Origin: Notospermus geniculatus
Lineage: Eukaryota > Nemertea > Pilidiophora > Heteronemertea > Lineidae
Length of the DNA stretch: 64,000 nt
Assembly (NCBI GenBank): GCA_002633025.1
Contig: NMRB01000925.1
Location: forward strand, 34,477-98,476
Reading direction: 5' to 3'
In this document: positions 43,131 to 55,268 of the stretch, one piece after another
How the letters are laid out: each line of letters begins with the position of its first letter
How positions within the stretch are numbered: position 1 is the stretch's first letter
Notes under the pieces: model-generated
Database searches by the model: none
Told to the model about the DNA's origin: nothing
What the model saw: the letters and a program-made list of their open reading frames with translations, nothing else
Translations under genes and position numbers: made by a program

Positions 43131-44077
43131 GAATTGAATCCAACGTGGACAGGGACAAAGATTCTTTTCTATTTCATGCAAGTTGAAAATCTATATCCCA
43201 GCTCTGGCGTGGAGGAGGAATATGACGAATGGATGCAACTTCTTGAGGAGATAAAGCCTTCGTCAGCTGAAGTAAAGCCAGTGCAGCAGAATTCTGAGAA
43301 GATGAGGGAGAAGGCGAAGGAGGCACAAGGAAAGATAATCCGAGATAAAGCCATGCATACTGCACACAATCGGTATCAACTTCCGCTGCGCTGGTGATAC
43401 CATTGCCACCAAATGGCCGCATCACCAACTTTCCGTTTGCCAGGATTTTTGGGATTTTTATTCAGGCACAAACGTACAAAATTTAATTATACCTTTCATA
43501 CTCTTAAATGTTGCAACAATTACAAAAACATAATGTTACTGTGAAATAAACGATGATAAGATAGTAGTTGTTGATATTTTCATACGCACTATTTTTCTTG
43601 CTGCGGAAGGAGAGTAAGTAATCCAGCGTTTGGTGACAATCGACGCCTGGAGATAGAAAGCCATGCAGTCCTTAAAGAAAAATGAAGGTGAGGTCACGTG
43701 CATTCGCCATAAATAGAGATTGAGCTTCAATGTGCTTTCTGTTGGTGTATAAGTGCGTCTACCAGTCTCCAAAAAGACACAACTTGCGCTTCATACTGTA
43801 AAAGTATATGTCCAGTACCGGTATGTACAATCTCGGTCATAAGTTATTAACCACTGGATATTTGTAAATTACTCCGTGATCCCCCAATATGTTTTCACCA
43901 ATTTTCGATGCATGGTAGTTGGATTATTTGTCCATCATTTGGCATAATGATTTTTCTGGTCCAATAGGCTGACTTGGGTTTTGCTGTTGTTCGAAGTTTG
44001 CCGGTCAGATTGAGGTTTTCGAAAACTCCGCAATTCCTTAAAATTTTCGCCTGTAAATCATCCCTGTTTTAACTGAT
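43131..44077. other. no confident gene
   Basis: An ORF (43044-43397) continues past the integrase remnant with a Glu/Lys-rich stretch (EEEYDEWMQLLEEIKPSSAE) that I cannot assign; it may be the tail of the same element. From 43400 to 44077 nothing is recognised. Confidence 0.35.
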
Positions 44078-45572
44078 GTACACCCCTCCGCATTAATTTA
44101 TCTACACCTCATTTTTTTGAATATCTTGTGAACAAATTGACCAAATTTGATCGGGTTTGTGTTATATGAAATTTCAATCCCTTGGTCAAATAATTACAGC
44201 GGTTTTGAGTGATTGCTTTTACGACAACATTATGTAATCAGCTGTCAAAAAAACGCTGCAAAATCAACATTTTTTATTTGGTGTGAAAATCTTTTGATTT
44301 CTGCAATACATTTTGAAAACACTCACAAGAAATAGTCCTGTTAAAGTTCCATTCGGGAAATCATAACAGTTTTTGAGAAAAAAGGTTTTTCCCCAGAAGC
44401 TTTCCCGTGACCTGATTGCAATGGTTGACACAGCCCCTGTTCAGACTACCACCACATCATGAATAATAATTTTTTCGTCACGAAACCGTAACATGTGACC
44501 AGTGGATCATGTTAATAATTGAGTTACGTGACCAAATTAAGCGATGACGCGTCGGTTTATGAATGAAAACTCAATTCTTTATGTGAACAATGGTCAATGA
44601 GGAACCGGAGGAACTAACGTCACAACGCGGCGCTGTGAGCAGTGCGACCGAAGTTTCTTTTTTCTAACGTTATTTCCATTCATTTCTGGCGTGAAAATCA
44701 CCCTTTCGTTTCGGTCGCCTGGCATTAAAATTTACACCATCTTGTAGCAGATGAAAATGTCTGCAATTTTGCAATGCTTTTTTCCTTAAAATGAAGACAT
44801 AGATGACGATTTCGGCAACGTCTTTATCTCATTTTTTCTGTAGAAAATGTACAGCGGATTTTTTCATGACGTAGCGTCAACACATAAAACGACGTCAATG
44901 ACGTCGTTTTGGTCGCACTGCTCGCAGCGCCGACCTGTCGGGATTTCCGGCACGCGGGTTCCTCATTGAAATACCCGAGTTCAAGTAAACAGGCCAATAT
45001 AGGCCTCAAGCCCAATAGGCCTTAGGTCAGTCATTCACATATTACGCCTACATCCAACCTCGCCAGAGGAACAATGACAGAATGGACGAATCGGAAAAGT
45101 TACTCGGGCGATCACAAAATTCTCTCGGACGAGGTATAAGCCAATTGACTATGAATAAGGACTTAAAAAAACAAGCCTTGCGATTGGGTGCTTACTGACT
45201 AGGGGACGATGGCACAAGTCAAACTTAGTGTCATGAATTTGACCTTCGGAAGTCACTGGAAAACGTCCATATCATCAAAAGTGCTGAATAAATATACCAA
45301 GAACTTCCACAGTAGTGTTTAACAAATGGCTATCTTTATCTCCCCGGTGCTTTTAAAAAATTTCAGTTGAGAATAAAAAAGTTGACTTTTACAGCCATTT
45401 TTCGACAGCTGATTACATAATGTTGTCGTGAGAGCAATCACTCAAAACCACTGGAATTATTTGACCAAGGCATGGAAATTTCATATAACAGAAACCCGAT
45501 CAAATTTGATCAATTTGTTCTCAAGATATTCAAAAAAATAAGGTGTAGATAAATTAATGCGGAGGGGTGTAC
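44078..45572. mobile_element. 1.5-kb DNA element with about 200-bp inverted ends
   Basis: Left end GTACACCCCTCCGCATTAAT and complement at the right; the arms stay similar for about 200 bp (including ATCGGGTTTGTGTTATATGA). The paralogous unit 3 reads CTGATGTAGGCTAACC at 36070, which equals the flanks here once the element and one AT (or ATGTA) are removed, so the insertion is exact. The interior is non-coding, with GC-rich inverted blocks (gtcgcactgctcgcagcgcc at 44911 and ggcgctgtgagcagtgcgac near 44630). Confidence 0.85.
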
Positions 45573-45574
45573 AT

Positions 45575-48500
45575 GTAGGCTGACCACAAAATAAGGTTTA
45601 GTCGAGAATGGTGCCCTTTGCTTCGGCATGGTTCCTCATGCATTAGGTGCAGGCTACTTTGGCAATCACTGCATGATTGGGTCATACATATAGGCAGGTT
45701 TGAACTATTACAGGGTTCCTCTATGTACTTAATTACACTCAGTTTTAGGCTCAGTAGCTAGGCCTTTCATTTCTCTTCTAAATACTGACACTATCGATGT
45801 TGTAACAAAGAGCCTTGTAATGTAATGTTACCTGATATTTACTATAACATCAGCGTTTGAAATACACACACAGCTTGAAATTAGGAGTCGTATAACGCAT
45901 TACCATCATATGCCTACCCGATTAGTTTTCTTTTCTCCCAGAAAGAAAGAAAATACCGGCAACCTGTGTTTCCCGCTAATACAGGCATGACTGGTACAAA
46001 ATGTGAGGAACATGGTGAGAGCTGCATGATGGAGAGGAATTTCCGTCATTTCAACTAGGAATTAGTTCCAATTTTTTCAGTCGGGGCTTTCTGATGTCTA
46101 CAAAGAAACAGAAGGACTTGATTTGTTTACCGAGCCATGACATGTTCACAGGTTACACTGGCGCAAGCCATAAGTCAGACAAGTAACGGGAACTGGACGA
46201 CTTTACACCGCTAATGGTATACTGTCATTGTGTTATTTGCCTTTCTGCTGATCAACGTTATGACAAATTTTTCACAGTCAGCAGGTGCCTACGATGGTGT
46301 CCATATTATGATTTCACTTAGCGCTATCGTTGAAGCTTACGGTCAACCAGCCCTCATTCTTTTTGGTGTCGTTGGAAATATTTTGTCGCTCAAAATTCTC
46401 TCTCTACCGAAATACAAATGTCAGTCCGCGTGTGTGTACATGAAGGGGATGGCTGTTTCAGATTCCATGTATCTTATACTGGCGATACTACAGCGGACCA
46501 TAATCTCTACCAAAATTTACGACCTCAGAAAGTTGGACAGTTTTAAGTGGATTTGCTGCCAATACTTGTTTTGGCTCTACTACAGTCTCTTATTGTCAGC
46601 ATCAATGCTTCAAGTTATGACCGTCGAACGTTTTACTGCCTTGATGGTTCCGTTCAAGGCCAAAACGTGGTGGGGCGTTGGCAAGGCCAAGCATGTCGTA
46701 ATCAGTCTCTACGTTATTCTCGCCGTGATCTTGCTCCCTTTGAACTTTTTCCGAGAGTGGCAGCAAAAATATCAGGGGTGGCTCTGTCCGTTTCATTTTA
46801 ATGGCGACCTCTCTACCTTCTTCGACAATTTTATATCTGTATCTAATTTCTACGTCCCTTTCATCATTCTCACTATTAGCAACTGTGGGATTATACTTGT
46901 TTTAAAAGTCGGTAGGCGGCGCCGGCATGATTTGACATCTCAGAAGAACCAATCAGACAGTGAAATCATTCCGATGTTAATCATAGTGTCGTCTGCGTTT
47001 GTTGCTTTTAAATTACCGACTGCGTTCAGAAAAGTTGTTTGGAATGCACTGTGGAACTTCTTTGCATGGGAAGTTACGCCACTAACAATTGCAGCACAGC
47101 GATTAAGTGTGACCATCACATATATCCTTTCGATCTGCAACTATGCATTGAACTCATATCTGTACATATTATCTTTGCGAAAATTTCGGCAGGATGCTCG
47201 GGAATTATTATGTTTTTGCAAAAAGCAGCAATAAATTTAGCATTTTTATCGGCAGACCCAGTCCTAATGAGAGCCATACAGGTATATGTATGTACGTGTA
47301 GGCCTACATACATTATGAACCTCGGCGACAGTTATATTGTGTAGGAGGCATATGTAAAAATTACTGGTCGGTCCCCCTCAAGAACTGACTGACCTGTTAC
47401 TCCTCAGGCTTGAAGTTATGTACATAAATCCACCTTTACTCCGGAACAAAACGGCTGGCTGCGCGAGATTATCGGGTCCCATGATTCGAAACAGCGGCTG
47501 GGTGACTGAGACTAGGAACAGCTTTGTTATGTACGTAGTATATTGGGTGCATTCGCTGACAACGTCGTCAGTCCCTTGGGCTGGAGGGTGGCGCGCGCAC
47601 GGCGATGGTGGCCCTGGATGTCCAGAAAAAGTTGCAATACCGGGACCTTTAAGTTGGATACCACAGTTGGTATGCCGGGTGCCCCAGTTCATAAGTCGAC
47701 AGCCCGAGTCGGTAAGCAGAGCGTCCGAGATGAAAAAAATATTTTGCACTAGCCTAGTTGAAAAGAAATGCCCAATATTCTTTTCCAGCTACCACAACTG
47801 TGCTAACTGTATTTGCGAAAATTTAGACATTAGGACGCCACGGAAGCACGTGTCTTTTCAAAATGTTGAAACATACAAGACTTCCTGTCGTCACAAGTTC
47901 CGAAATGACTCGGCGTTTGACTCGTAGTGGGAGTCGGGGTCGGAGAGATGTGTAATCTAGCTACAATATTACTGTCCTCTCATCCTTCAACCTTCAAGTA
48001 CATTTTCTCATCCTTCAAGTACATTTTCAACATTTTGAAACGTAAAATGTGCTTTTCTTTAAAGGGAGACTCCATTGATTGTAAACTTTTGAATTTTTAT
48101 CAATCCATTGAGACTATTGCCATGAGTTGTGATGTCACTAGTGTCAATAGGCTGACGACCTTTGTAGTGAATGAGCTAATACTGTGACTGCCTAGGCCTA
48201 TTGGTTATACCTTCATAAATATGCATTGAGCACTCATGACATCATGAGTGCTGTGCAATGGTCCCCTTGGGATCCAATTAAAATACTTAAAATGATGAGT
48301 TTGCTGATTTTAAAAAAAACACGACATGTTGCAGATATCAGTGGATTTGAATGTATTAACGATATTTCAAAAATTCAACATTTTACACAATGAGTGGATT
48401 TGAATGTATTAACGATATTTCAAAAATTCAAAATTTTACACAATGAGTGGAGCCTCCCTTTAATCTCGTGACATGGCGGTAAACTTAAAGGGACCCTATA

Positions 48501-48811
48501 GTCAGCTAGCTATTAGGTTCATATCAGTGTGGTCACTTCATCACAGGTGGCGCTAGCAGCGGACAACCCACTGATTTAGCCCAAATGCTGATATATAGAA
48601 TATACAAAACTGTATTTATTGTCTTTTACTTGCAATACATGTCAGAGTTAGATTCGCATGCCAGCCGATAGGTGAAATGAAAACCAAACGCCTATTAGTC
48701 CCAACCTGTCAGAAGTACGGTACCCGTTATGAAGATGATCACCCATAGAGCCCCCTCCCGTTACTCTGACGCCGACACCCGTTATCAAGAAGATCACCCA
48801 TAGACAAACAT
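45575..48811 (+). repeat. receptor unit 4 (duplicate of 36072-39950)
   Basis: Upstream part (45575-46229) matches 36072-36760 with many substitutions and indels; the receptor 3' end and 1.1 kb downstream match almost base for base. The end of the homology is at GACAAACAT (about 48811). Confidence 0.9.
46230..47234 (+). CDS. rhodopsin-family G-protein-coupled receptor, tandem copy 4
   Basis: Intronless, 334 codons, all seven helices and the motifs listed for copy 3 present (GVVGN, Asp78, ERF, Pro263, NSYLY). Differences from copy 3 are concentrated in the first 250 residues: near the N-terminus (Ser2Leu, Thr18Ala), in TM1 (Val41Ala, Leu45Phe) and in the second intracellular loop just after ERF (PheProPhe becomes ValProPhe; Asp to Gly and Arg to His in WWGVGKAKH). 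The loop changes lie in the G-protein-contact region and could alter coupling. The last about 84 residues are identical to copy 3. Alternative start at Met11 (46260). Frame intact; likely expressed, but this is inference. Confidence 0.88.
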   Translation: MLFAFLLINVMTNFSQSAGAYDGVHIMISLSAIVEAYGQPALILFGVVGNILSLKILSLPKYKCQSACVYMKGMAVSDSMYLILAILQRTIISTKIYDLRKLDSFKWICCQYLFWLYYSLLLSASMLQVMTVERFTALMVPFKAKTWWGVGKAKHVVISLYVILAVILLPLNFFREWQQKYQGWLCPFHFNGDLSTFFDNFISVSNFYVPFIILTISNCGIILVLKVGRRRRHDLTSQKNQSDSEIIPMLIIVSSAFVAFKLPTAFRKVVWNALWNFFAWEVTPLTIAAQRLSVTITYILSICNYALNSYLYILSLRKFRQDARELLCFCKKQQ

Positions 48812-49422
48812 GCCTGACCGATCTCTCATTTCACCTGACGCGGCTGCATGTTAAGTCAGAGGGTATTGACGCTGTCAGCTTCTTTCATTGGACGCACTGC
48901 AGCGCAACACTTAAAACGAAACATAAAATTATTTTAATTTTTACCGTAATTTAGGCAGGCATCATAAACGTGTTTGAAATATTCCCATTTTAAATGTTCC
49001 CGAGGAAATAGGTCAACGATATGAAGGCAAATTCGACATTTAATACGAAGGGGGAGAAAAAGCTGTCCGCCTCGACACAGAGATCCTCTGTCCAAAATCT
49101 AGATCTGATTAAATATGCAGATTTTCGTCAGAGGTCAGCAGTGGGTGTTTGATGATAACATCGTCAAGGTCATATTTCGTGAAAACTACGGCCTTGACCT
49201 ACTTAATAGTTCGGTATTTGGGTCGAATCACGTGTGTCCATCCGCACCGGAAGTGGCTGTGTTCATCCACGCCGGAGGTGCTTGTCTTCATCTCTAAGGG
49301 GCGATGAACAGGAGAAGCTCGAGTGCGAATTTTTTTCGCAAAGGATCGTGGCAACACTCGATGAGCGACGCGACGTTTTTTGCCCTAGGAAATCAGAAGT
49401 CGAAATTCACTGTTAACTGATT
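48812..49422 (+). repeat. receptor-unit downstream module (unit 4)
   Basis: Continues unit 4 with the sequence that follows unit 2 (33960-34320) and unit 5 (57100-57500): GCTGCATGTTAAGTCAGAG, GACGCTGTC, TTCATTGG, CACTTAAAACGAAA and CGATGAGCGAC. It ends CTGTTAACTGAT at 49422, where the unit 2-unit 3 junction continues with the next unit; here a repeat starting TTTTAGCTCACC has inserted. Confidence 0.75.
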
Positions 49423-49668
49423 TTTAGCTCACCTGCGGGCTATATTCTTCATGCGGTGTCTGTCGTCCGTCTTCTACGTTTTAGGTGGGCTGTCTACTGA
49501 TATCAAAATTTTGTGAAAAATAGAAAATTATCAAAATTTTGATACTCTCAAATACATGTACACTCTTGTAGGAAAGTAAAAGGACAGCAAATTTTCCTAA
49601 ATACCGCAAAACCCATTGGAGCTAGAGCAATGGTATTTGCGCCCAATCTGTAGCAACATGTTGGGCAT
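49423..49668. repeat. TTTTAGCTCACC-type repeat fragment
   Basis: Opens TTTTAGCTCACCTGCGGGCT followed by GTCTGTCGTCCGTC, like the start of the array at 10772. Only the head of the repeat is recognisable; 49500-49668 is unassigned AT-rich sequence. Confidence 0.45.
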
Positions 49669-49677
49669 AGAACCATG

Positions 49678-50047
49678 TAAACTCCCTACGGAGTTGTGTA
49701 CCGCGCCCCCCTTCGGTTTACCCGCTCTCCACAACTGCTTTACTTCGTGGAAGTCGCCGCGTTTGGTCAACAGATGGCGTCAGGGCCTGGCGCGAGTTTT
49801 ACAGCCTATCAGCACGCTGCTTTCAGAACTCTTTGGCCCGTTGGTAACGGATGTTCTTGTGCTACGAACCGCTCGGCCAATGAAAAAGTGTCTTAGGCCA
49901 GCTTGGTTACCGGTTGCTCGGTGCTCTCATTGGTCGACTCTCTCAGCGCCATCTGTTGACCAAACGCGGCGAATTTTACGAAGTTAAGTAGTTGTGGAGA
50001 GCGAGTAAACCGAAGGGGGCGCGACTCACAACTGCGTAGGGAGTTTA
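49678..50047. mobile_element. 370-bp MITE with 9-bp target duplication
   Basis: AGAACCATG flanks both sides exactly (49669-49677 and 50048-50056). The ends are TAAACTCCCTACGGAGTTGT and the complement of TAAACTCCCTACGCAGTTGT; arms of about 100 bp include CGCCGCGTTTGGTCAACAGA on both sides. A 9-bp duplication with long inverted ends is typical of Mutator-like elements. Confidence 0.88.
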
Positions 50048-50484
50048 AGAACCATGGCGTTTTGCCAAAAATCAATTTTAATGAATTAGGAGAAAAGTGA
50101 CATTTTGTAAAATCACTATTTTCACAATTTTTTAAAAATCGTCCGATTTCAAACTTTCTTTCTTCATTACATTCAACTTGTATAGGCCAGTTTAAACTAC
50201 ATGCACATCTACGTGTGTACATTGTAATATAACCTGATATTTACAAGTAAACTTTTTCATCAGCGTTTGAAGTACGCACGCAGCTTTTTCTCCCAGGACG
50301 AAGGAAAATATCAGCAACCTCTGTTCCCGCTACATGCATGTCTTGAACAGAACGTGTGAAACGTGCTGAGTGACTCGACGTAGTGATCCCGGAACCCGCC
50401 GCAAAGCGGCAGGACAACACGGCGATGGCTTTTGCGGATCACTTCAGATTGGTTTAGTGTTCGTTTTGGGTGGTTGTCATTGTG

Positions 50485-51976
50485 GCCGAATCGGTAGATG
50501 TCGTCCTGGGTAACCCTAAAGTTTACCCAGAACCAACCTGGGTAACCCTAAAAGATCCTGGGTAAACTTTAGTGTACTAAAGTTTACCCAGTTTGAAATT
50601 CGCGCGATACAGGTGCCCATGCCTCCACAGCGCCGCTGGCAATTTCCCGCACCAGTGCATATAAGTTCATCCCGAACTAGCAACTGCAGTTTGACGTCAC
50701 GTTTACCCCTTTAAACAGCTCGTATTTTCCTTCCACGAACTTAACCAGTTTCTTTTTGATTTCTCGACCTTTAGATGTGAACTAACCGTCCCTATAAGAT
50801 GCGATCGAATTCAAATACATCTGCAAATCCTCCGCAGCAACACGAGTGACGTTATCAGCTGGCATTTTGCCGATTTGATGGATTTCGTTCACTGATGTAT
50901 GACTAAGTGCCGTTTTCAAGATCCTCGACCGCAGGTGTAAAAGTGCGAGAATTTCAAACTGGACGCAAGGAAACAACCGCCGCGTAGCGGCAAATCAGCG
51001 AAGCTTGCTAATTACGTATGCGTTTCACTGCAATCATTCTGGCCTTGGACAGGAAAATTCGCCTGAAACTTTGTCACCTGATACTGAATTTACAAGAGTA
51101 AGACAGGCGTTTAAATTGTACAGGATCGTAATTGTTAGGCGAACTGATGTGAAAACTAGTCCAAAACGGGATCCAGTTATGAGTTTGAAGCGGTTTTTGG
51201 TAACTGGCGATGAACATGTGACGTCATCATCTGGCCTATAAATTATTCTCAGGGACGAAACTGCACGAAAACGAATTTAGCCCATTCCGCTCGCTGAATA
51301 TGTGACGTGACTGATGGCGTCATAATCGCTTAGATTGGTTACCCGATCCCTCCGCTTGGGACTGGCTGTACCAGTCTGATCTTTTCGAAAACGAAGTTCA
51401 TGAGTTAGTCCATTCTGCTCGGCCGTTTCACACATCATCGTCGTAACTCATGTGAAGTTCAAAATACACAGGTCGCGAGGTGTAGCTACCTATATATCGT
51501 GGTATGGCGAAGGCATTCCCATTTTCCACTAATCTGTGTATTATCGGTAAATAGCCCAGGCTACAGTGAAATAATATTTACTTATTATGCAATGTGTTGT
51601 TAATGTTGGGGCCCGTCCGTGTTGCACAGTCTGGTGGGCAGTGCCTCAACTCAATCAACTGCTGCCTGGGGACCTTGTTGTCGTTTCGCCCCCAGTTCAT
51701 TCTTAAATGCATAATATCATAGACACTACATGCTTTCGCTGCTTTTAAGAGAGAATGTTGCTTTTCTCTCTTAAAGCAGCGAAAGCATACTTTATCTTAA
51801 CTATCGCCAGAAGGATACATGGTAAACCCCTACAAAAGCCCCACCGGTTCAATAATTCTGGGTAAACTTTAGTACACTAAAGTTTACCCAGGATCGTCCT
51901 GGGTAACTTTTAGGGTTACCCAGGTTGGTCCTGGGTAAACTTTAGGGTTACCCAGGACGACATCTACCGATTCGGC
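50485..51976. mobile_element. 1.5-kb Mutator-like element with compound palindromic ends
   Basis: GTCATTGTG flanks both sides exactly (50476-50484 and 51977-51985). The ends GCCGAATCGGTAGATGTCGT and complement extend for about 115 bp. Each arm is made of alternating sense and antisense copies of CTGGGTAAACTTTAG and CTGGGTAACCCTAAA, so each arm can itself fold into several hairpins. The interior includes a 64-codon minus-strand ORF without a domain and a hairpin at 51730. No transposase. A relative is at 57830-58191. Confidence 0.85.
51730..51788. repeat. hairpin inside the Mutator-like element
   Basis: ATGCTTTCGCTGCTTTTAAG... and its complement form a stem of about 25 bp with a loop of about 9 bases. 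Confidence 0.75.
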
Positions 51977-51985
51977 GTCATTGTG

Positions 51986-53337
51986 CGAGGCCAGTTTTCT
52001 ATGATCGGGCCAAGTTTGAGAGCTCTATTCGCCTGGAATGAAGTGATGTAGGTAATGATTCACGTTGTCTTTGAAGAACTTTGACTTTGCAGGTAATTGC
52101 TTTTGATCGAATTGGGTCAAGGATTGATGACGCGGCAGCTTCTGCCTATGATGAGAAATAGGTCGATTTCGTGACGTCATGCATTTTCCAACCAGACAGG
52201 TTTTTGGATGACGTGAACATTCTGTGCACTCCACATGGGATCGAGCGACTCGGACATGTTCGCCAGGCCCAGGCCTACCGGTGTAGGCCCCCAACTTTCA
52301 TCTGCATCGATGCAATCATTGTGCCGCTGGCGGGGCACCTGGCATTCAACTTCTATGTCTACAAAGATTCTTTTTTTTGAAAATCACATTCTTCTACATA
52401 ATATTCAACTTCCTCAGGTAGGTCATCCCACTCTTGTCCCAAAATATAAACTGCGCCCTGGTTCCGATAATCCCTGGGTTAACATTGAGAGTAGCATTAA
52501 AGAGAGGAATGTCCGCCCTTTCATCCCGGAACAGGAGCAGTCACCTGCGCTTAACACGGCCAAAAGACGGCAACAAAGTTCTAGCGGACCAACACAACGT
52601 AAAATTCTCCTGATTGGTGCTCAATGAAACCTGAATTGGTCCGCTTGGCATTGAATTGGGCCGTAGTAACACCTATTGGTCAACTGAATGACTGCAGCTG
52701 AGATTAGTTCCAACCTTTTCAATCGGGGCTTACATTGGTGTCTACATTACATTTACAAACCTTAGGCTCCACCAACCCATCGGACCCCTGTTAAAGGCGT
52801 TTCAGAGGGGTCCAATTTAGAGAGCTGAGATGGTGATTAGTCCCAATCCTACTGTTTTCCTTCTCTGCCTAATTTGTAGTAAAATGGAAAAGAGGTATGT
52901 GCATTGTCTAAATGTTTTCCAGCATTGTGCATTGTCTAAATGCTTCGTTATACCAAAAAACATTTTTTAAATTTTCAAATCCGATGAATAATAACGGTTT
53001 TACAACGCTAAATTTGTAGCAGGTTTGGGCTGTAACCATTATGCATCCCCCTTGCCTTGATACACATGCTTGCTTGATCTGTCCTACCTTAGAGGATTGG
53101 AATGGCTCACTTATAAGCAGAGGGGTGCAAGGTGCAATTAGGTCAGTGGGTCAGATCAACCAGATGATGTAAGATTATGGAAAATGAGTCAAGGTGGGAA
53201 GGTGCATTTCTGCAACAAATTTCCAAAGGCATCGTTTATCAAATGTACGAATTTGATTAACCGGCGGTGATATCCACAGGTTACACTGACGAAAGCCATA
53301 ACTGAGACTACTAATTCAACTTCTGGATCGATTCAAT
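51986..53337. other. upstream module of receptor unit 5, no gene
   Basis: Pieces match the upstream modules of units 3 and 4: GAGAGTAGCATTAAAGAGAG (52488; compare 36520), TCGGGGCTT (52724; compare 36583) and ACAGGTTACACTG (53276; compare 36650). Between them is unassigned sequence. Short ORFs across 52025-52627 have no domains. Confidence 0.45.
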
Positions 53338-54049
53338 GTGCATCATTCGTCGGAAAACGGACACGATGGTATTTTTTTTGCCCTCCTACTGATCGACGTT
53401 ATGATGAATTTTTCACAGTCAACTGCTGGTGCCAACGAAGATGTCCAAATTTTCATTACACTTAGCGCTATCGTTGAAGCTTACTTTCAACCAAAACACT
53501 CATTCTTGTTGGTGTCGTGGGGAATATTTTGTAGCTCAAAATTCTCTCTCTACCGATACAAATATCAATCCGCGTGTGTGTACATGAAGGGGATGGCTGT
53601 TTCAGATTCTATGTATCTTATCCTGGCGATACTGCTGCGGACAATAATCTCCATCAAAATTCACGACCTCAGAAAGTTGGACACTTAAGTGGATCTGTCT
53701 CCAATGCGTATTTTGGCTCTACTACAGCCGTGTCGTGTCTGCATCAATGCTTCAAGTTATGACCGTGGAACGTTTTACTGCCTTGCTGTTTCCGTTGAAG
53801 GCAAAAACATGGTGGGGCGTTGACAAGGCCAAGCGTGTCGTAATAGGTCTCTATGTAATTATTGCTATGATTTTGCTCCCTTTGAACTTTTTTCGGGAGC
53901 GGCAGCAAAAATATCAGGGGTGGCTATATGTCCGTTTCATTTTAGTGGCGACCTGTCAACCGCATTCGACAACATAATGTCCACATTTGAATTCTCGCTG
54001 CCTTTCATCGTCATCACAATTAGTAACTCTGGAATTATACTTGTTTTAA

Positions 54050-54686
54050 AGCGATGTACTCGCGATGGTTGAAAATGAAATCTCGTTCCCCAATTTCATT
54101 CATTGCTGGCGGGATTCTTGAAACTGATCTCGTGTGATTTTTAGCACAATTACGGTATCGTCGACGTTTTATACAATAAAACGTCCATGAAAAATCTTTT
54201 ATTAATATTATTTCAATAAATTTGGGGGATATTAGTGTTTACTGCCGGAATAATTTCAAAATCTCACGGGGTTTCCGAGAACGAGATCGACAGACTGACA
54301 ACAAACATGGCGCGGAAAAATCCGAAGTGTGAGGAAGACTGACCAGAGAATTCGCCTCACTGCCGCAAAGTTTAGTCAGATGGCGGCGAACAGAAAGTTG
54401 TTGTAGCACTAATGAGGGCTTAGCAGTGTACCTCCTGGACGTCGTTGAACCCCAGCCAACACCATCCTTTGCATGTTTTGCAGATGACTCCGAGTCGTCT
54501 CCGTCGGCATCACTCACTGAGTGACACTGTCAATCATGTCACCATGGTCACCCACCTCGCTACTGATTGGTCATAGTAAATTCCGTAGTATTATAATGAG
54601 ATGGTTCGCTTGGAATTTCATTCATAAAATATAGTGCTGCCACTGTGCGGGAAATAAAGGAACTATCGATGTGCAGTACTGCAGAG
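54050..54686 (-). mobile_element. TTAA MITE copy C, 5' end lost
   Basis: Same family as copies A and B in the opposite orientation. Begins after TTAA (54046-54049) with AGCGATGTACTCGCGATGG, inside the receptor codons ILVLK. The last 14 bases and the second TTAA are missing because the next element starts at 54687 and the assembly breaks at 55085. Confidence 0.85.
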
Positions 54687-55084
54687 CATTTTGGTTCCCG
54701 AAGCCACCGCTAGGGCTAGAAGGCTTCGGCTCTGGCTGCCATTTTGTTGCTGACGTCACTGTAACGGTCCATTTTCTGATAAAATTTCATTCTCCTCCGG
54801 TCTACAAAACGGCGATTATTTTGACTTTTCGTTACAGATCTGCAACACACACCAACTTTCTCATCAACAGAAACTTCCTCGGTGTTGCCATTTCGCACGA
54901 TTCGGCGTGTTCAATCACATTAGCACCCACGTGGTTACCGGCATTCCATTCTAAAAATAACCCGGGATGTCAACATAACGGTATCCGCGCATGCGCACTG
55001 AGATCCGCGACAAATTTTTGTCGCGAAAATGGCAGCCAGAGCCGAAGCCTTCTAGCCCTAGCGGTGGCTTCGGGAACCAAAATG
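54687..55084. mobile_element. DNA element with CATTTTGGTTCCCGAAGCC ends, copy 1
   Basis: The ends are CATTTTGGTTCCCGAAGCCA and exact complement for about 58 bp (CTAGGGCTAGAAGGCTTCGG in both). It sits within the TTAA MITE. The single N directly after its right end suggests the assembler jumped from this repeat. A related copy is at 57515-58281. Confidence 0.8.
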
Positions 55085-55086
55085 NA

Positions 55087-55211
55087 TGAAATTAGTATCT
55101 GGGAAGTGTGAATTTTACCTTGTGAAACGGGCCAAGACAGTTATGTTAGCATTAAACTCGGGCGCGTGCGAGGGAAGAATCTTCCTATATCTAGATCCGT
55201 GCAATTCCCTA
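55087..55211. repeat. dispersed 125-bp repeat, copy 2
   Basis: About 85% identical to 14099-14226 (TGAAATTAGTATCTGGGAAG start, GATCCGTGCAATTCCCTA end). The receptor pseudogene resumes right after it. Confidence 0.7.
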
Positions 55212-55268
55212 TTACTCATATCTGTACATATTTTCCTTGCGAAAATTTCGGTAGGACGCCAGGTATGT

